64,000 bases of DNA from Anaerolineae bacterium (GTDB lineage: Bacteria; Chloroflexota; Anaerolineae; Aggregatilineales; J027), in contig JAIOHL010000328.1 of NCBI GenBank assembly GCA_019913005.1, positions 22,143-86,142 of the forward strand, written 5' to 3'. The notes below the pieces were generated by a model. It worked only from the letters and a program-made list of their open reading frames with translations. It was not told the origin of the DNA and searched no databases. The stretch's first letter is position 1. The number at the start of each line of letters is the position of its first letter. A program made the translations under genes and the position numbers. Positions 19,386 through 28,727 of the stretch are shown in pieces.

Positions 19386-20498
19386 TTACTCGTCGAGGCC
19401 GACAGGTGCATCCTCATCCCCACCCCCATCATCGGCGGCAGAGCGAGCGGTCACGGGCATCCGGTCAGCGGCTTCACGGATAAGCATTTCCAATTCATAG
19501 GCAAGGGCGGGGTTCTCACGGAGATATTGCTTGGCATTTTCACGGCCTTGACCAATCAAGCCATCATTGTAACGCAAGAAGGCGCCGCGTTTCTCGACAA
19601 TACCCATCTCCACGCCGAGGTCAATCACATCACCCTCTTTGCTGAAGCCTTCGTTATACATCACATCAAATTCAGCTTGGCGGAAAGGCGGGGCGACCTT
19701 GTTTTTGGTGACTTTCACACGGGTGCGGTTGCCGATGACTTCCTGCCCCTGTTTAATGGCCTGAATACGGCGAATTTCAATACGCACACTGGCATAGAAA
19801 CGCAGCGCACGACCACCCGTCGTGGTTTCAGGATTGCCAAACATCACGCCGATTTTTTCGCGGAGTTGGTTAGTAAACAAAACTGCGGTATTGGTCTGTT
19901 TGATTGCACCCGAAATCTTGCGGAGGGCTTGGCTCATCAAACGAGCCTGCAATCCCATATGCGAATCGCCCATTTCGCCTTCAATTTCGGCACGCGGCAC
20001 CAATGCAGCCACACTGTCGAGCACAATGACATCCATCGCACCAGAACGAATCAAGGCTTCGACGATTTCAAGAGCTTGTTCGGCAGTATCGGGCTGGGAG
20101 ACATAGAGATTATTGATGTCTACTCCTAGCCGTTCGGCATACAACGGGTCAAGGGCATGTTCCATATCCACAAACGCTGCCAACCCACCCAACTTTTGAG
20201 CTTGGGCAATGGTGCTGAGGCAGAGCGTCGTTTTACCGGAGCTTTCAGGGCCGTAGATTTCGGTGATACGTCCGCGTGGAATCCCGCCAATGCCTAACGC
20301 AAGGTCAACCGCAAGCGACCCTGTTGGGATGATGTCAATATTGATGATGTGCTGGGCATCGCCGAGGCGCATCACGGTATTATCACCGTAGCGTTTGGTG
20401 ATGTCGGCTAATGCGGCTTCGAGAGCCTTAGAACGTTGTTCGTTGGTGCTATTCGCGCCAGTGGTTTCAGGGGCAGAGGTCTGTTTTTTCTTCGCCAT
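19386..20498 (-). CDS. recA: RecA recombinase
   Basis: The 370-residue product catalyses homologous strand exchange and stimulates LexA self-cleavage in the SOS response. The Walker A motif GPESSGKTT lies at 83-91, about 17 residues later than in E. coli because of a polar N-terminal extension ([17 protein letters not shown]). Also seen are [24 protein letters not shown] (Walker B), [12 protein letters not shown] (L2 loop) and a short acidic tail ending GLDE. ATG at 20498. It has its own promoter with a LexA-like palindrome over the start site and a terminator, so it is monocistronic and probably autoregulated through LexA. Confidence 0.98.
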   Translation of the reverse strand: MAKKKQTSAPETTGANSTNEQRSKALEAALADITKRYGDNTVMRLGDAQHIINIDIIPTGSLAVDLALGIGGIPRGRITEIYGPESSGKTTLCLSTIAQAQKLGGLAAFVDMEHALDPLYAERLGVDINNLYVSQPDTAEQALEIVEALIRSGAMDVIVLDSVAALVPRAEIEGEMGDSHMGLQARLMSQALRKISGAIKQTNTAVLFTNQLREKIGVMFGNPETTTGGRALRFYASVRIEIRRIQAIKQGQEVIGNRTRVKVTKNKVAPPFRQAEFDVMYNEGFSKEGDVIDLGVEMGIVEKRGAFLRYNDGLIGQGRENAKQYLRENPALAYELEMLIREAADRMPVTARSAADDGGGDEDAPVGLDE

Positions 20499-20530
20499 AA
20501 GTCCAGTCGCAATCTACTCTCTGTTTTTAG

Positions 20531-20546
20531 TAGAACCCGTGTTCTA
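20531..20546. promoter_or_regulatory. LexA SOS box of recA
   Basis: TAGAAC-CCGT-GTTCTA is a perfect palindrome with 6-bp arms and matches GAAC-N4-GTTC. It begins one base downstream of the -10 hexamer and so covers the transcription start. Confidence 0.85.
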
Positions 20547-20547
20547 A

Positions 20548-20576
20548 ATCATATACTGATTGCTACAGGAAGTCAA
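20548..20576 (-). promoter_or_regulatory. recA promoter
   Basis: On the minus strand, TTGACT (20571-20576), 17 bases, TATGAT (20548-20553), followed at once by the SOS box. Confidence 0.8.
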
Positions 20577-20612
20577 TCCTGAAGACAGGGCAAGTATAGC
20601 ATAAATCAAAAA

Positions 20613-20634
20613 GGCAGGGTTGTTACGCCCTGCC
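20613..20634 (-). terminator. Terminator of the PPC-domain protein gene
   Basis: A perfect 7-bp stem, GGCAGGG/CCCTGCC with an 8-base loop, is followed on the minus strand by TTTTTGATTT. It lies 26 bases past the stop at 20660. Confidence 0.85.
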
Positions 20635-20659
20635 CTCTCATGTATCCATTCAGCGATTT

Positions 20660-22831
20660 TTAGTTCAACAGTGACAAGCTAAGGCTGAAGGGGCCTTGTG
20701 TCCCACCATAACGCAGACCATAGTGGGTTGCGATGATGTAATAAGTGCCTTCAGCGGTTAGTACAAAACCACCGATACGCGAATTGGTATTGCGCACTTC
20801 GGTATCGGAGCCTGCCGCCATATCATCATTAAACGCAAACACCTGATTATTCGGCCCGATCAGATAAACTGCCGTGTCAAGGTTGCCGGCGGTCCTTTGC
20901 ATCAAGATATTGACACGATCCCCCGCCCGGCCTTCAAAACTGTACACTTGGAACTTGCGATCCTGACGGATTTCGCCAGTCGTCACTTGGTCATACAAAA
21001 TCGGGGTGACTTCACCTGCCAATGCTGCCGTCAAATCAATTCCGGAAATGATATTGTCCATATCAAAGAAACTCGCCTCGCCGGGAGTTTGCACTGGAGT
21101 GCCATCAGCATTGATTGTGAACGTCACCATATAATGGTTGTCCAGACTGGCGGTCTGCGTGGTGGTAAAAATCTGCTGGCCGCCCGCATTGACAGTGAGT
21201 TGGAAAGTGTTGACACTCGTGTCATCGCAGTCGGCTTGGAACCAGACCTCCACTTCATAAGTCCCCGCCGGAGGAGTACGGGTGGCAGGCCAATAGACAT
21301 AGGAAGTGGGGGTTCCATCGGCACGATTACAATTTTGATTGCCCACTGCCCCCAAAATACCACCACTGGAAACTTGGGTCGTATCGTCATACACCGAATT
21401 CCCCAATGGATCACGTACCAACAGTTGCAGGTCATGGTCGGTGTTCCAAGTCAGCAAGACTTCGACACTACCCGCTGGAAGGGTCGTATCCGTCACAATC
21501 GGTGTGGCAGAGGTGCCATCGGTTGCAGAAGGAGTCGCATTGCTGGCAACCTGTTGGCCTGTATTGATGCCGAGACTATAAGCACCCTCGGTGCCACCGA
21601 TCACCTGTCCATAGCGGGAAATAACAACCGTATAAATACCGGCAGTGTTGATCGTTGCTTGGATCGTTGAATCCGTGATACCCGCCGCCCGATCATCGTT
21701 ATCCAGCAAACGTTGACCGTTTGGATCGAGCAAAATGAGCAGCGTGTCAAGGCTACCCGATGTGGCATCAGCATTCACTACCAACTGCTGCCCTTGCGTC
21801 AAATCAAGCGTATAGGCATCTTTGGGATTGTCGTTAGTAATCGTGCCCGTATAGGTTTGGTTGAGGGCGGCTTCGACCACTTCTCCATCAAGGCTCACGT
21901 CGAGGCCAGCATTCACGCCACCATTAAACAACGCCCATGTACGATTCACATCCAGTGTCACCCGTGCCAAATAGACTTGACCGGGATTCACGATACCAGA
22001 AATCGTTTGGGCGTCATCCCCATTGATTCCTGTGGTCAAGGTAAAGCTTTGTGGCCCAGATACCCCACATGGCTGGTTGTAATAAATCAACACTTCATAA
22101 CTGCCAACCGGGACACTGCCTTGAGGCCAATTCACCGATTCGGTTGGGTTATCAGCCGTAGCAGCCGTGCAGTCAAGATTCGCATCACCGCTATGCACTC
22201 CACCACTTTCCGCCGTCAGGTTATCGCCATAGATCGCCCCACCAATGGGGTCACGGACTTCCAAATTGAGGTCAACGGCGGCTGACCATATGAGTGATAC
22301 ATCTACTCCGCCGTCTTCCAAGTTGACAAATACAAATCGGCCACTGACCGCCGGGGATACATTCGATCCGCTGGGAGTCGCAGTTGCCGGAGCGGTAATA
22401 TTGCCCGCCAGTGCCAATGTAAAGTCACCCGTTGCGTCGCCTTCTGCACCTGAACCGCGTAGCACCGTCACTACATATGCCCCATCCAATGTCAGGGCCA
22501 CATTCGACAAGACGGCCACCGTCGCGGAGGACAAATCGCCATCGCGGGCCACCACAGCCCCATCCGGCCCGGTCAGTACCATCGCCAATGACAATTCGGC
22601 AACCGTAGTGGTCGCGGTTAATGTTGCGGAATTTCCGGCGGAGGCATCAAAAATATAAGATTCCGCAAAATTCTCGGCACTCAATGTACCCGTCACCGTC
22701 TGCCCCACCGTCAAGCGGCGTGTACCACCATCCGACTGGGCATTGACAGGCTGAATAAGCATTCCAATCGTAGCAATAACGATCAGCCCCAAGATTCCCA
22801 AAATTGCACGCCTGCTAGTCTGGCGTCGCAT
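20660..22831 (-). CDS. Secreted multidomain protein with PPC-like and DUF2135/YfaP-like modules
   Basis: A 723-residue protein with a Sec signal peptide (hydrophobic 10-30, then VNAQS). At least three PPC-type beta-sandwich repeats are seen, at about 35-145, 315-425 and 610-720; each has a phrase of the type LDTLLILLDPNGQRLLDNDD. They alternate with two copies of a module of about 110 residues. In both copies the module has LIW/LLTW, DL-L-VRDP-G, a central GG, a conserved Cys, and PAGTYEV-type strands. This resembles the DUF2135 domain of YfaP-like proteins. PPC domains usually accompany secreted peptidases, but no catalytic domain is present, so a surface or binding role is likely. A strong AGGAGG precedes ATG 22831. 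No partner gene is evident besides the downstream-strand envelope genes. Confidence 0.75.
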   Translation of the reverse strand: MRRQTSRRAILGILGLIVIATIGMLIQPVNAQSDGGTRRLTVGQTVTGTLSAENFAESYIFDASAGNSATLTATTTVAELSLAMVLTGPDGAVVARDGDLSSATVAVLSNVALTLDGAYVVTVLRGSGAEGDATGDFTLALAGNITAPATATPSGSNVSPAVSGRFVFVNLEDGGVDVSLIWSAAVDLNLEVRDPIGGAIYGDNLTAESGGVHSGDANLDCTAATADNPTESVNWPQGSVPVGSYEVLIYYNQPCGVSGPQSFTLTTGINGDDAQTISGIVNPGQVYLARVTLDVNRTWALFNGGVNAGLDVSLDGEVVEAALNQTYTGTITNDNPKDAYTLDLTQGQQLVVNADATSGSLDTLLILLDPNGQRLLDNDDRAAGITDSTIQATINTAGIYTVVISRYGQVIGGTEGAYSLGINTGQQVASNATPSATDGTSATPIVTDTTLPAGSVEVLLTWNTDHDLQLLVRDPLGNSVYDDTTQVSSGGILGAVGNQNCNRADGTPTSYVYWPATRTPPAGTYEVEVWFQADCDDTSVNTFQLTVNAGGQQIFTTTQTASLDNHYMVTFTINADGTPVQTPGEASFFDMDNIISGIDLTAALAGEVTPILYDQVTTGEIRQDRKFQVYSFEGRAGDRVNILMQRTAGNLDTAVYLIGPNNQVFAFNDDMAAGSDTEVRNTNSRIGGFVLTAEGTYYIIATHYGLRYGGTQGPFSLSLSLLN

Positions 22832-23040
22832 ATCGCATTATTCCTCCTGATTAAAGGGCAGCCTCAATCAACATATCATCTTCATACTGCCCATCCTAAA
22901 AACGATTTTTGGATGACTGAACCAATCAGCAGCCCCCAATTTTGCCGGGGCAAGTCTAACCAATGCAGTCAGGGTTAGCAATGATGCCTTTTTCAACCTG
23001 ACATCAACGCGGGAAACTCGTAGGCGGCGCGTCAGACTCA

Positions 23041-24363
23041 TTAACTGCCTTCTGTGCCTTCGCCGCTTTCCAGTGGAATAGGCGTTGCGGGTGCAGCCGG
23101 GCCAACCATAAATTCAACAAAATTGACCATACTGGCACGCACGGTAATGGTCTGGGTGTAGCGCTGATTACCCACCAACGCCACAATCTGGTAGTCTCCT
23201 TCGGGTACATCCCCCAATACAAAATTTTCCTGCCAATTGTCATCCGAAACCACATGCCAGCGCCGTACATCGGGTTGCTTGGGTTGGATATAGGACGTGG
23301 TACTGTCTACCCGCCGTCCACCTCGATTAATCTGAATAATAGCGTTGTCTACAAATCGGCCTGAACCATCTACCACCCGGCCTGCCACAACCCCATGATT
23401 GATATAAGGGGCCATCCACAGCAGCGGATTGCGCGTTTCCCAATAGCTGTTGACCCCAACCCGCACCTCAAAATGAACATGCGCTCCAGTCACAAAACCT
23501 GTATCTCCTACCAAGCCGATGACCTGTCCAATTTCGACACGCTGACCTTTATCCACCAAAATCGCGGACATATGGGCGTATAGTGAATAGACAGGTTTGC
23601 CACCGATACTGAAATCATGCTCGATGACCACCACATTGCCATAGGCAACATATATTTCTAGCACCCCTTCTTTCACGTCTTGCGCAGTGCTGGCCGCCCA
23701 TACAACCGTCCCACTTTGCGCTGCCACTACCCGTTCACCAATCGGATTGGGAATATCTATCCCATGATGCACCCGGAACACTTGCCCAGCAGAACCATAG
23801 GGGTAATAAAACAACTGCTCATTATTGGCGCTGGCATCTACCGGGCGGATCATATAAAAGTGGTCATTCGGCTGTAGGCTTAGTGGCACTTGTTCTAATG
23901 GGGGGGCATATTGGGCGACGGCGGTTGCATCCGAAAAATCCTGTTCAATCCCTTCCGGGCTTGGGACAGGCGTAGCACCCCGATATTCTATTGGGGTCGC
24001 CGGGATTTCTAGGGTTGGGTAAGGCGTGCTGGATGGAAACGGGCTGGCTTCCACATCTTGCACATCAAATACCTCTACCGTCGAAGGCAACTCAAAGGGA
24101 ATCGTTGGCGGTGGCAAATATTCGTATGTGGGGATGTCTTGGGTCGGCTCGGCAGTGGCCGGATTCAAAATCTCATTCTCGAGAGCCGAGCGCCATTCCG
24201 GTGCTACAGATTGAGTCGGTTGAATTTGAACGGGCCGCACGATATATTGCGGGGGTTTTTCGTTGTTCATGAGAACAAAGGCCCCAATGGTCGTCACGAA
24301 TGATAAAACCAGCAACCCTTGAAAGTTGGCACTCCGCAAAAACGATTTATTCTGCTTCCCCAT
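23041..24363 (-). CDS. M23 family metallopeptidase with C-terminal carboxypeptidase-regulatory-like domain
   Basis: A protein of about 440 residues. An N-terminal membrane anchor (LLVLSFVTTIGAFVLM) leads into a Pro/Thr-rich spacer (SSTPYPTLEIPATP). The LytM/M23 domain follows, with HHGIDIPN (HxxxD zinc ligands), YSLYAHMS and GAHVHFEVRVG (HxH); all four zinc-site residues are present. Residues after ~330 form a beta-sandwich like carboxypeptidase regulatory domains (VAGRVVDGSGRFVDNAI). Known M23 enzymes cut peptidoglycan crosslinks or act as activators; thick peptidoglycan is not certain in this phylum. ATG 24363 with AGGA 5 bases upstream is preferred to TTG 24381. The PD40 gene ends 24 bases upstream, so the two are probably cotranscribed. 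Confidence 0.88.
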   Translation of the reverse strand: MGKQNKSFLRSANFQGLLVLSFVTTIGAFVLMNNEKPPQYIVRPVQIQPTQSVAPEWRSALENEILNPATAEPTQDIPTYEYLPPPTIPFELPSTVEVFDVQDVEASPFPSSTPYPTLEIPATPIEYRGATPVPSPEGIEQDFSDATAVAQYAPPLEQVPLSLQPNDHFYMIRPVDASANNEQLFYYPYGSAGQVFRVHHGIDIPNPIGERVVAAQSGTVVWAASTAQDVKEGVLEIYVAYGNVVVIEHDFSIGGKPVYSLYAHMSAILVDKGQRVEIGQVIGLVGDTGFVTGAHVHFEVRVGVNSYWETRNPLLWMAPYINHGVVAGRVVDGSGRFVDNAIIQINRGGRRVDSTTSYIQPKQPDVRRWHVVSDDNWQENFVLGDVPEGDYQIVALVGNQRYTQTITVRASMVNFVEFMVGPAAPATPIPLESGEGTEGS

Positions 24364-24387
24364 AAGAGTCCTATTCCACAATTATCA

Positions 24388-26586
24388 TTAGGCGTCGGGT
24401 GGCGGTGGCGTTGGGCTGCGTTCAGGTTCAGGCGTGTCGGGTATGCCTTCTGTTGCAACAGGAATCGCCGTCGCCTGCGCGGATGGCCCACCACTCAGGA
24501 AATTAATGAACTGCTCGACTTCGAGAGGCGTATAGAGTTCACCCAGCGCTGTCTCCCATCCCAAATCATCCGTTTTGATGAACTCCCAAAACAGAATGTC
24601 GGCGAAATTCTGTCGCCATGTGCGTCCGGCTTCAACTGGATGCCAGCCGTAGTCTTCGGCTAGTCGAGTGAAATCCACATAATAGCCAGTGGGAACCGCC
24701 GCCATCAAACGCCCCCCATTTTCATAGGCATCCAGATCACCGCTGGTGCGCGATTCAAAATCCCAAGCGATCGAGCGCAATGGTTCACCCAAGACCCCAT
24801 TTTGGTATTCATCGGCCACCCGCACAAAAACTCGCCAATAGGTGCCGACCTCACGATTTTCGCGCACGACAACCATACGGCTTGGGTCGCCTTGCGAAGT
24901 TAAGTCACGTTGCAATGAAAAAGCGCGTCCCGTATAGTGCCAGTTATAGCGGTCTTGGCCGGGTTCGGGACGACGTGTATTGCGCCAGAAAGCATCGTCC
25001 AATTGGGCCAGCACGTCCCAACCCGCTATTTCATAAATCTTGACGCGCAAGGCATTAAAGGAATCATCCACCCGTGTATTCAAAAAAGCATCGGTAGTGG
25101 TCACGCCGGGGAGAGATGCCAGCCCATAGATACCATCGGAGCCACGGGCTTCGTTCTCGGTGAATAGGGGAGGATAGGTTGCCTCAAGTCCTGTAAATTC
25201 TGGTTCATAGGGTGTCCAATCCAAGTCCGACACCTCGCCATTAATCAGCGTGAGATCGCCACCTCCGCCAAAGCTGCCTGTTTGCGCGGCTAAGATTTGA
25301 TAGTAGTTGCTGCGACGAGGGGCGACATAAAACAAGCTGCTGCCATCAATTGGATTCCATGCTGGCATCCGTCCGCGCCCAATCGAAATCTCAGTGCCGG
25401 ATGTGCCGCCAGAAAAATCTTCGTTCCACTGAATTTGGCGATAAAACGAACCCTCGATGCCATCGAAAACGCCGCTATAGGCAATCGCTCGCCCGTCGGG
25501 ACTCCATGCCGCATAATTTTCGTCAATATCGCGGGTATTGGTCACATTGATGGCGGCTTGATCGGAGGGATTATCAAGGCTAATGGCATAAATATCCTGC
25601 TGTCCATTGCGCCAACTGGTATAGGCAATCCAGCGCCCACCTTTGCCATCCACATTTGGCATCCAATCCGGTTCATAATCCGGCCCGTCGTTATTGGTCA
25701 CGCGGCATGGGCAACCCCCCGAACCATCCACCGCCACAATATAGATGTTCAGATTGTTGTCTTGGTAGGATTCGTAGGCGATAAACGCCCCATCCGGGCT
25801 AAACGTTGGCGACCCTTCAAAACCGGGGGTAAAAGTGAGGCGGGTCACATTCTTGGTAATGACATCAAGGGTATACAAGTCCCATGGGCCATCGCGTCGG
25901 CTAATAAAAGCTACTGTGCGTCCATCCGGACTCCATGCCGGGTCGCGGTCATCTGAGAGGTGGTTGGTGAGGCGCAGTGGTTGGCTGCTCCCCCGTTGCA
26001 GGGCAAAAATATCCTCTTGCCCATTTTCGCGCACCGAAAACACCAGCGTACCGCGCCAATTGAGTGGCTGTGGGACGGGGGTGAGGGTCGGAGTAGCGGA
26101 AGGCAATAAAGCGGCTGTTGGTTGATCGGGCTGCTGAGGGAGGCCGCTGATGATACGGGTATTGCCGATACTCCCGTTATCCGTGTCACGCCCGGTTGAC
26201 CAGATGACCACTGCGATGAGTGAAACCATCAGTAAGACGGCAAACACGCTCAAGGTGCGGTTCTGCGTAATCAGCGGGTCTTCAATGACGGTCACTTTGT
26301 TATCTTTGTCAACCGAGACCATCGCCGCCCGCTGCACCATCAGACCACGCTGTCGGGTGCCAGTGGCTTCGTACACCTTACGGCTGCCCCGCACCATCAC
26401 TTCGGTTGCACCCGTGAGGCTCTTATAGACATTGACGATTGTGGTTTGCCCGGACTCGCGTAGTTCCGTGACCTGCTGCATAAAGCCGCTGACCAACCAC
26501 ACCGCCAATTTTAGAAAGGCATTGCTCAATTTATCGGTAAGGCGAAATCCACGTACCAGCATGAAAAAACGTCGCCTATCTTCCAC
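24388..26586 (-). CDS. Membrane-anchored TolB-like PD40 beta-propeller protein
   Basis: A 732-residue protein. Residues 1-120 are cytoplasmic-looking, with one transmembrane helix at about 112-132 (TLSVFAVLLMVSLIAVVIW). A PT-rich linker is followed by PD40/WD40-like repeats, each with a phrase of the kind DPAWSPDGRTVAFIS or SPTFSPDGAFIAY. At least five repeats lie between 180 and 440. The C-terminal ~250 residues, rich in aromatic and charged residues, are unassigned. Such propellers bind proteins or peptides outside the membrane. It precedes the M23 peptidase by 24 bases, so an envelope role is plausible. The start is uncertain: GTG 26586 or ATG 26562, neither with a strong ribosome-binding site. 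Confidence 0.78.
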   Translation of the reverse strand: MEDRRRFFMLVRGFRLTDKLSNAFLKLAVWLVSGFMQQVTELRESGQTTIVNVYKSLTGATEVMVRGSRKVYEATGTRQRGLMVQRAAMVSVDKDNKVTVIEDPLITQNRTLSVFAVLLMVSLIAVVIWSTGRDTDNGSIGNTRIISGLPQQPDQPTAALLPSATPTLTPVPQPLNWRGTLVFSVRENGQEDIFALQRGSSQPLRLTNHLSDDRDPAWSPDGRTVAFISRRDGPWDLYTLDVITKNVTRLTFTPGFEGSPTFSPDGAFIAYESYQDNNLNIYIVAVDGSGGCPCRVTNNDGPDYEPDWMPNVDGKGGRWIAYTSWRNGQQDIYAISLDNPSDQAAINVTNTRDIDENYAAWSPDGRAIAYSGVFDGIEGSFYRQIQWNEDFSGGTSGTEISIGRGRMPAWNPIDGSSLFYVAPRRSNYYQILAAQTGSFGGGGDLTLINGEVSDLDWTPYEPEFTGLEATYPPLFTENEARGSDGIYGLASLPGVTTTDAFLNTRVDDSFNALRVKIYEIAGWDVLAQLDDAFWRNTRRPEPGQDRYNWHYTGRAFSLQRDLTSQGDPSRMVVVRENREVGTYWRVFVRVADEYQNGVLGEPLRSIAWDFESRTSGDLDAYENGGRLMAAVPTGYYVDFTRLAEDYGWHPVEAGRTWRQNFADILFWEFIKTDDLGWETALGELYTPLEVEQFINFLSGGPSAQATAIPVATEGIPDTPEPERSPTPPPPDA

Positions 26587-26746
26587 AGAATTCTATTAAT
26601 ATCAGCTTCAGATTTCGGATTGTACAGGATTAGGTTAGCGCTGGCAACCAGTGCTGGTTACAAAATTTGCGGATAGATAGCATCCCCGCACAAGATTCGG
26701 CATAATCACCACAATTATATTTTGGGTGGAGAGTAGAGTTTAAACC

Positions 26747-27868
26747 ATGCCACAAACAGATATTATCATTATCGGCGCAGGCCCGGCTGGGTTAACCACC
26801 GGCGGCGCATTAAAACACGTTGGGTTGAATCCTGTCTTGTTAGACAAAGATACGGTGATCGGCGGCACATGGCAGCGGCGCTATGATCGACTGCATCTGC
26901 ACAGCGTCCGGCGATTTTCGGGCCTTGCCCACGACCCCCTACCCCGCAACCTGCCCGCCTATGTTCCCAAAGATCAGTTTGTCGAGTATCTTCAAAATTA
27001 CGCCAAAAAATTTAATTTAGACATTAAAGGTGGGTGCTCGGTCAAAAAAATCCGTGTCACGCCTAATCAGCAGTGGGATATTGAAACCGACGGTGATACA
27101 TGGCAAAGCAAGGTGGTCATTGTCGCCACCGGACACTATGGCAAACCGTACATTCCCGACTGGCCGGGCCAGAACGCATTTGCGGGCAAGCTGATTCACT
27201 CGATTGACTACAAAACCGGACGCGAATTCGCAGGTCAGCGCGTTTTAGTGATCGGCAGCGGTAACAGCGGCTCAGAAATCGCCTGTGATCTGGCTGAACA
27301 AGGCGCGGGGTATGTCGCCAACAGTGTTCGAACTCACCCACCTGTTGTACCACGTAATTTTATGGGTACACCCGTTCAGGTTTTTGGCATTATGATGAAC
27401 CCCCTACCACCCAAAATTGCGGACCGAGTGGGCAGTTGGATCGCCAGAATTGCGATGGGAAATTTAGGGCCATATGGCATGAAACCCGCCGAATGGCAGC
27501 CATTTACCGCGCACCGCATCCCGATTATTGATGTCGGTTTTGTCGGCGAACTCAAACGCGGCAAAATCAACATCCGGCCCGACATTGAACGCTTTACGCC
27601 GACGGGGGTTGTTTATGTAGATGGCACAGCCGAGGATTTTGATGTGATTGTGGCAGGGACAGGCTTTCATACTGGATTGCCTGATTTGATTGATGTACCC
27701 AATGTGTTGGACGAACGCGGCTATCCAGCTTTTCCGTCTGGTCAACCGACGGCCCAGCCCGGCTTCTATTTTATGGGCTATACCGAAAGTGTGCGGGGGC
27801 ATCTGTATGAAGCCAATCAAGATTCGCGGCGTCTGGCAGGAATCGTCCAAAAATATCTAAACGGCTAG
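26747..27868 (+). CDS. FAD/NADPH-dependent oxidoreductase, flavin monooxygenase-like
   Basis: The 373-residue product has an N-terminal FAD Rossmann motif (IIIGAGPAGL), a second NADPH motif (VLVIGSGNSGSE, near residue 165), and FAGKLIHSIDY. The last matches the FMO identifying motif FxGxxxHxxxY. ATGHYGKP and the C-terminal FYFMGYTE segment also fit the class B monooxygenase/YUCCA-like group. The substrate cannot be named; halogenated, sulfur or ketone compounds are typical of the family. An SDR gene begins 6 bases after its stop, suggesting that the two enzymes oxidise successive steps of the same substrate. That is inference. Confidence 0.88.
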   Translation: MPQTDIIIIGAGPAGLTTGGALKHVGLNPVLLDKDTVIGGTWQRRYDRLHLHSVRRFSGLAHDPLPRNLPAYVPKDQFVEYLQNYAKKFNLDIKGGCSVKKIRVTPNQQWDIETDGDTWQSKVVIVATGHYGKPYIPDWPGQNAFAGKLIHSIDYKTGREFAGQRVLVIGSGNSGSEIACDLAEQGAGYVANSVRTHPPVVPRNFMGTPVQVFGIMMNPLPPKIADRVGSWIARIAMGNLGPYGMKPAEWQPFTAHRIPIIDVGFVGELKRGKINIRPDIERFTPTGVVYVDGTAEDFDVIVAGTGFHTGLPDLIDVPNVLDERGYPAFPSGQPTAQPGFYFMGYTESVRGHLYEANQDSRRLAGIVQKYLNG

Positions 27869-27874
27869 GTCACT

Positions 27875-28651
27875 ATGGCAGTCTCTATCAACCTCTCCGG
27901 CAAAAACTATCTCATCACAGGCGCAGCCAGCGGCATTGGGTTAGCAACAGCCCGGTTGCTGAAACAGTATGGCGCAACGTTGGTGCTGTGGGATTTTAAT
28001 GCCGAGGCGGTTGAACAAACCGCCCAAGAATTGCAGTGCTATTTCAAAGTCGTAGATGTCGCTCAATCTGATGCAGCCCAAGCTGGATTTGCGGAAGCTA
28101 TTTCGCAAGTTGGCAGACTGGATGGAGTCATTCACTCGGCAGGGATTTTGCGGACTGGCCCATTTGAATCGCTGGATATTGCTACCCATCAGCGTACCAT
28201 CGAGATTGACTTATTCGGGGCGGTGGCAGTGGCTTATGCTTCCCTGCCTTATCTCAAACAATCGCGGGGATCGTTGATATTTTTGGGGTCGGGGTCGGCC
28301 TTTTGGGGTACGGCTGAATTTAACTCCTATGGGGCAGCCAAAGCGGGTGTCTTGAATCTGGCACAAGCATTACGAACCGAATTAGCCGGAACAGGAGTGC
28401 ATATCGGCGTGGTCAATCCGCTGTTTGTGGGGTCGCCAATGTTGGATGAAACCAATCGTCAGGCCAAATATATCCAGCGTTTTGGTATCGTTCATACTCC
28501 CGAACAAGTAGCAGAAGCGATTTTGAAAGGCATAGAGAAGCGGCGGTTTATGATCTGGCCCAGCCCCATCCTCAAAACACGCGGCATGTATTGGGCCACC
28601 CACCATCTCCATTTTGCCGCACCGCTGATTATGCGATTGCTGTGGCGTTAA
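27875..28651 (+). CDS. Short-chain dehydrogenase/reductase
   Basis: A 258-residue classical SDR. It has the cofactor motif TGAASGIG (about residues 16-23), an acidic residue after the second strand (LVLWDFNAE) favouring NAD(H), and the structural SAG segment (HSAGIL). The catalytic residues are Ser in FLGSGSA and SYGAAK carrying Tyr and Lys. The C-terminus ends in a hydrophobic stretch (HLHFAAPLIMRLLW), possibly a membrane-associated tail. The gene starts 6 bases after the flavin monooxygenase-like gene. Substrate unknown. Confidence 0.88.
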   Translation: MAVSINLSGKNYLITGAASGIGLATARLLKQYGATLVLWDFNAEAVEQTAQELQCYFKVVDVAQSDAAQAGFAEAISQVGRLDGVIHSAGILRTGPFESLDIATHQRTIEIDLFGAVAVAYASLPYLKQSRGSLIFLGSGSAFWGTAEFNSYGAAKAGVLNLAQALRTELAGTGVHIGVVNPLFVGSPMLDETNRQAKYIQRFGIVHTPEQVAEAILKGIEKRRFMIWPSPILKTRGMYWATHHLHFAAPLIMRLLWR

Positions 28652-28659
28652 TCACCCTG

Positions 28660-28687
28660 TTGTTTGAGACTGCCCTATCGCTATAAT
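28660..28687 (+). promoter_or_regulatory. Candidate promoter of rnc
   Basis: TTGTTT (28660-28665), 16 bases, perfect TATAAT (28682-28687), about 40 bases before the rnc start. Confidence 0.6.
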
Positions 28688-28727
28688 AGCCCGATGATTT
28701 CATGTTACCTCATGGCTGAGATGTCTA

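Noticed and set aside
19296..20129. A 277-codon antisense frame over recA
   Set aside because: Fully antisense to recA and crosses its terminator; no motifs.
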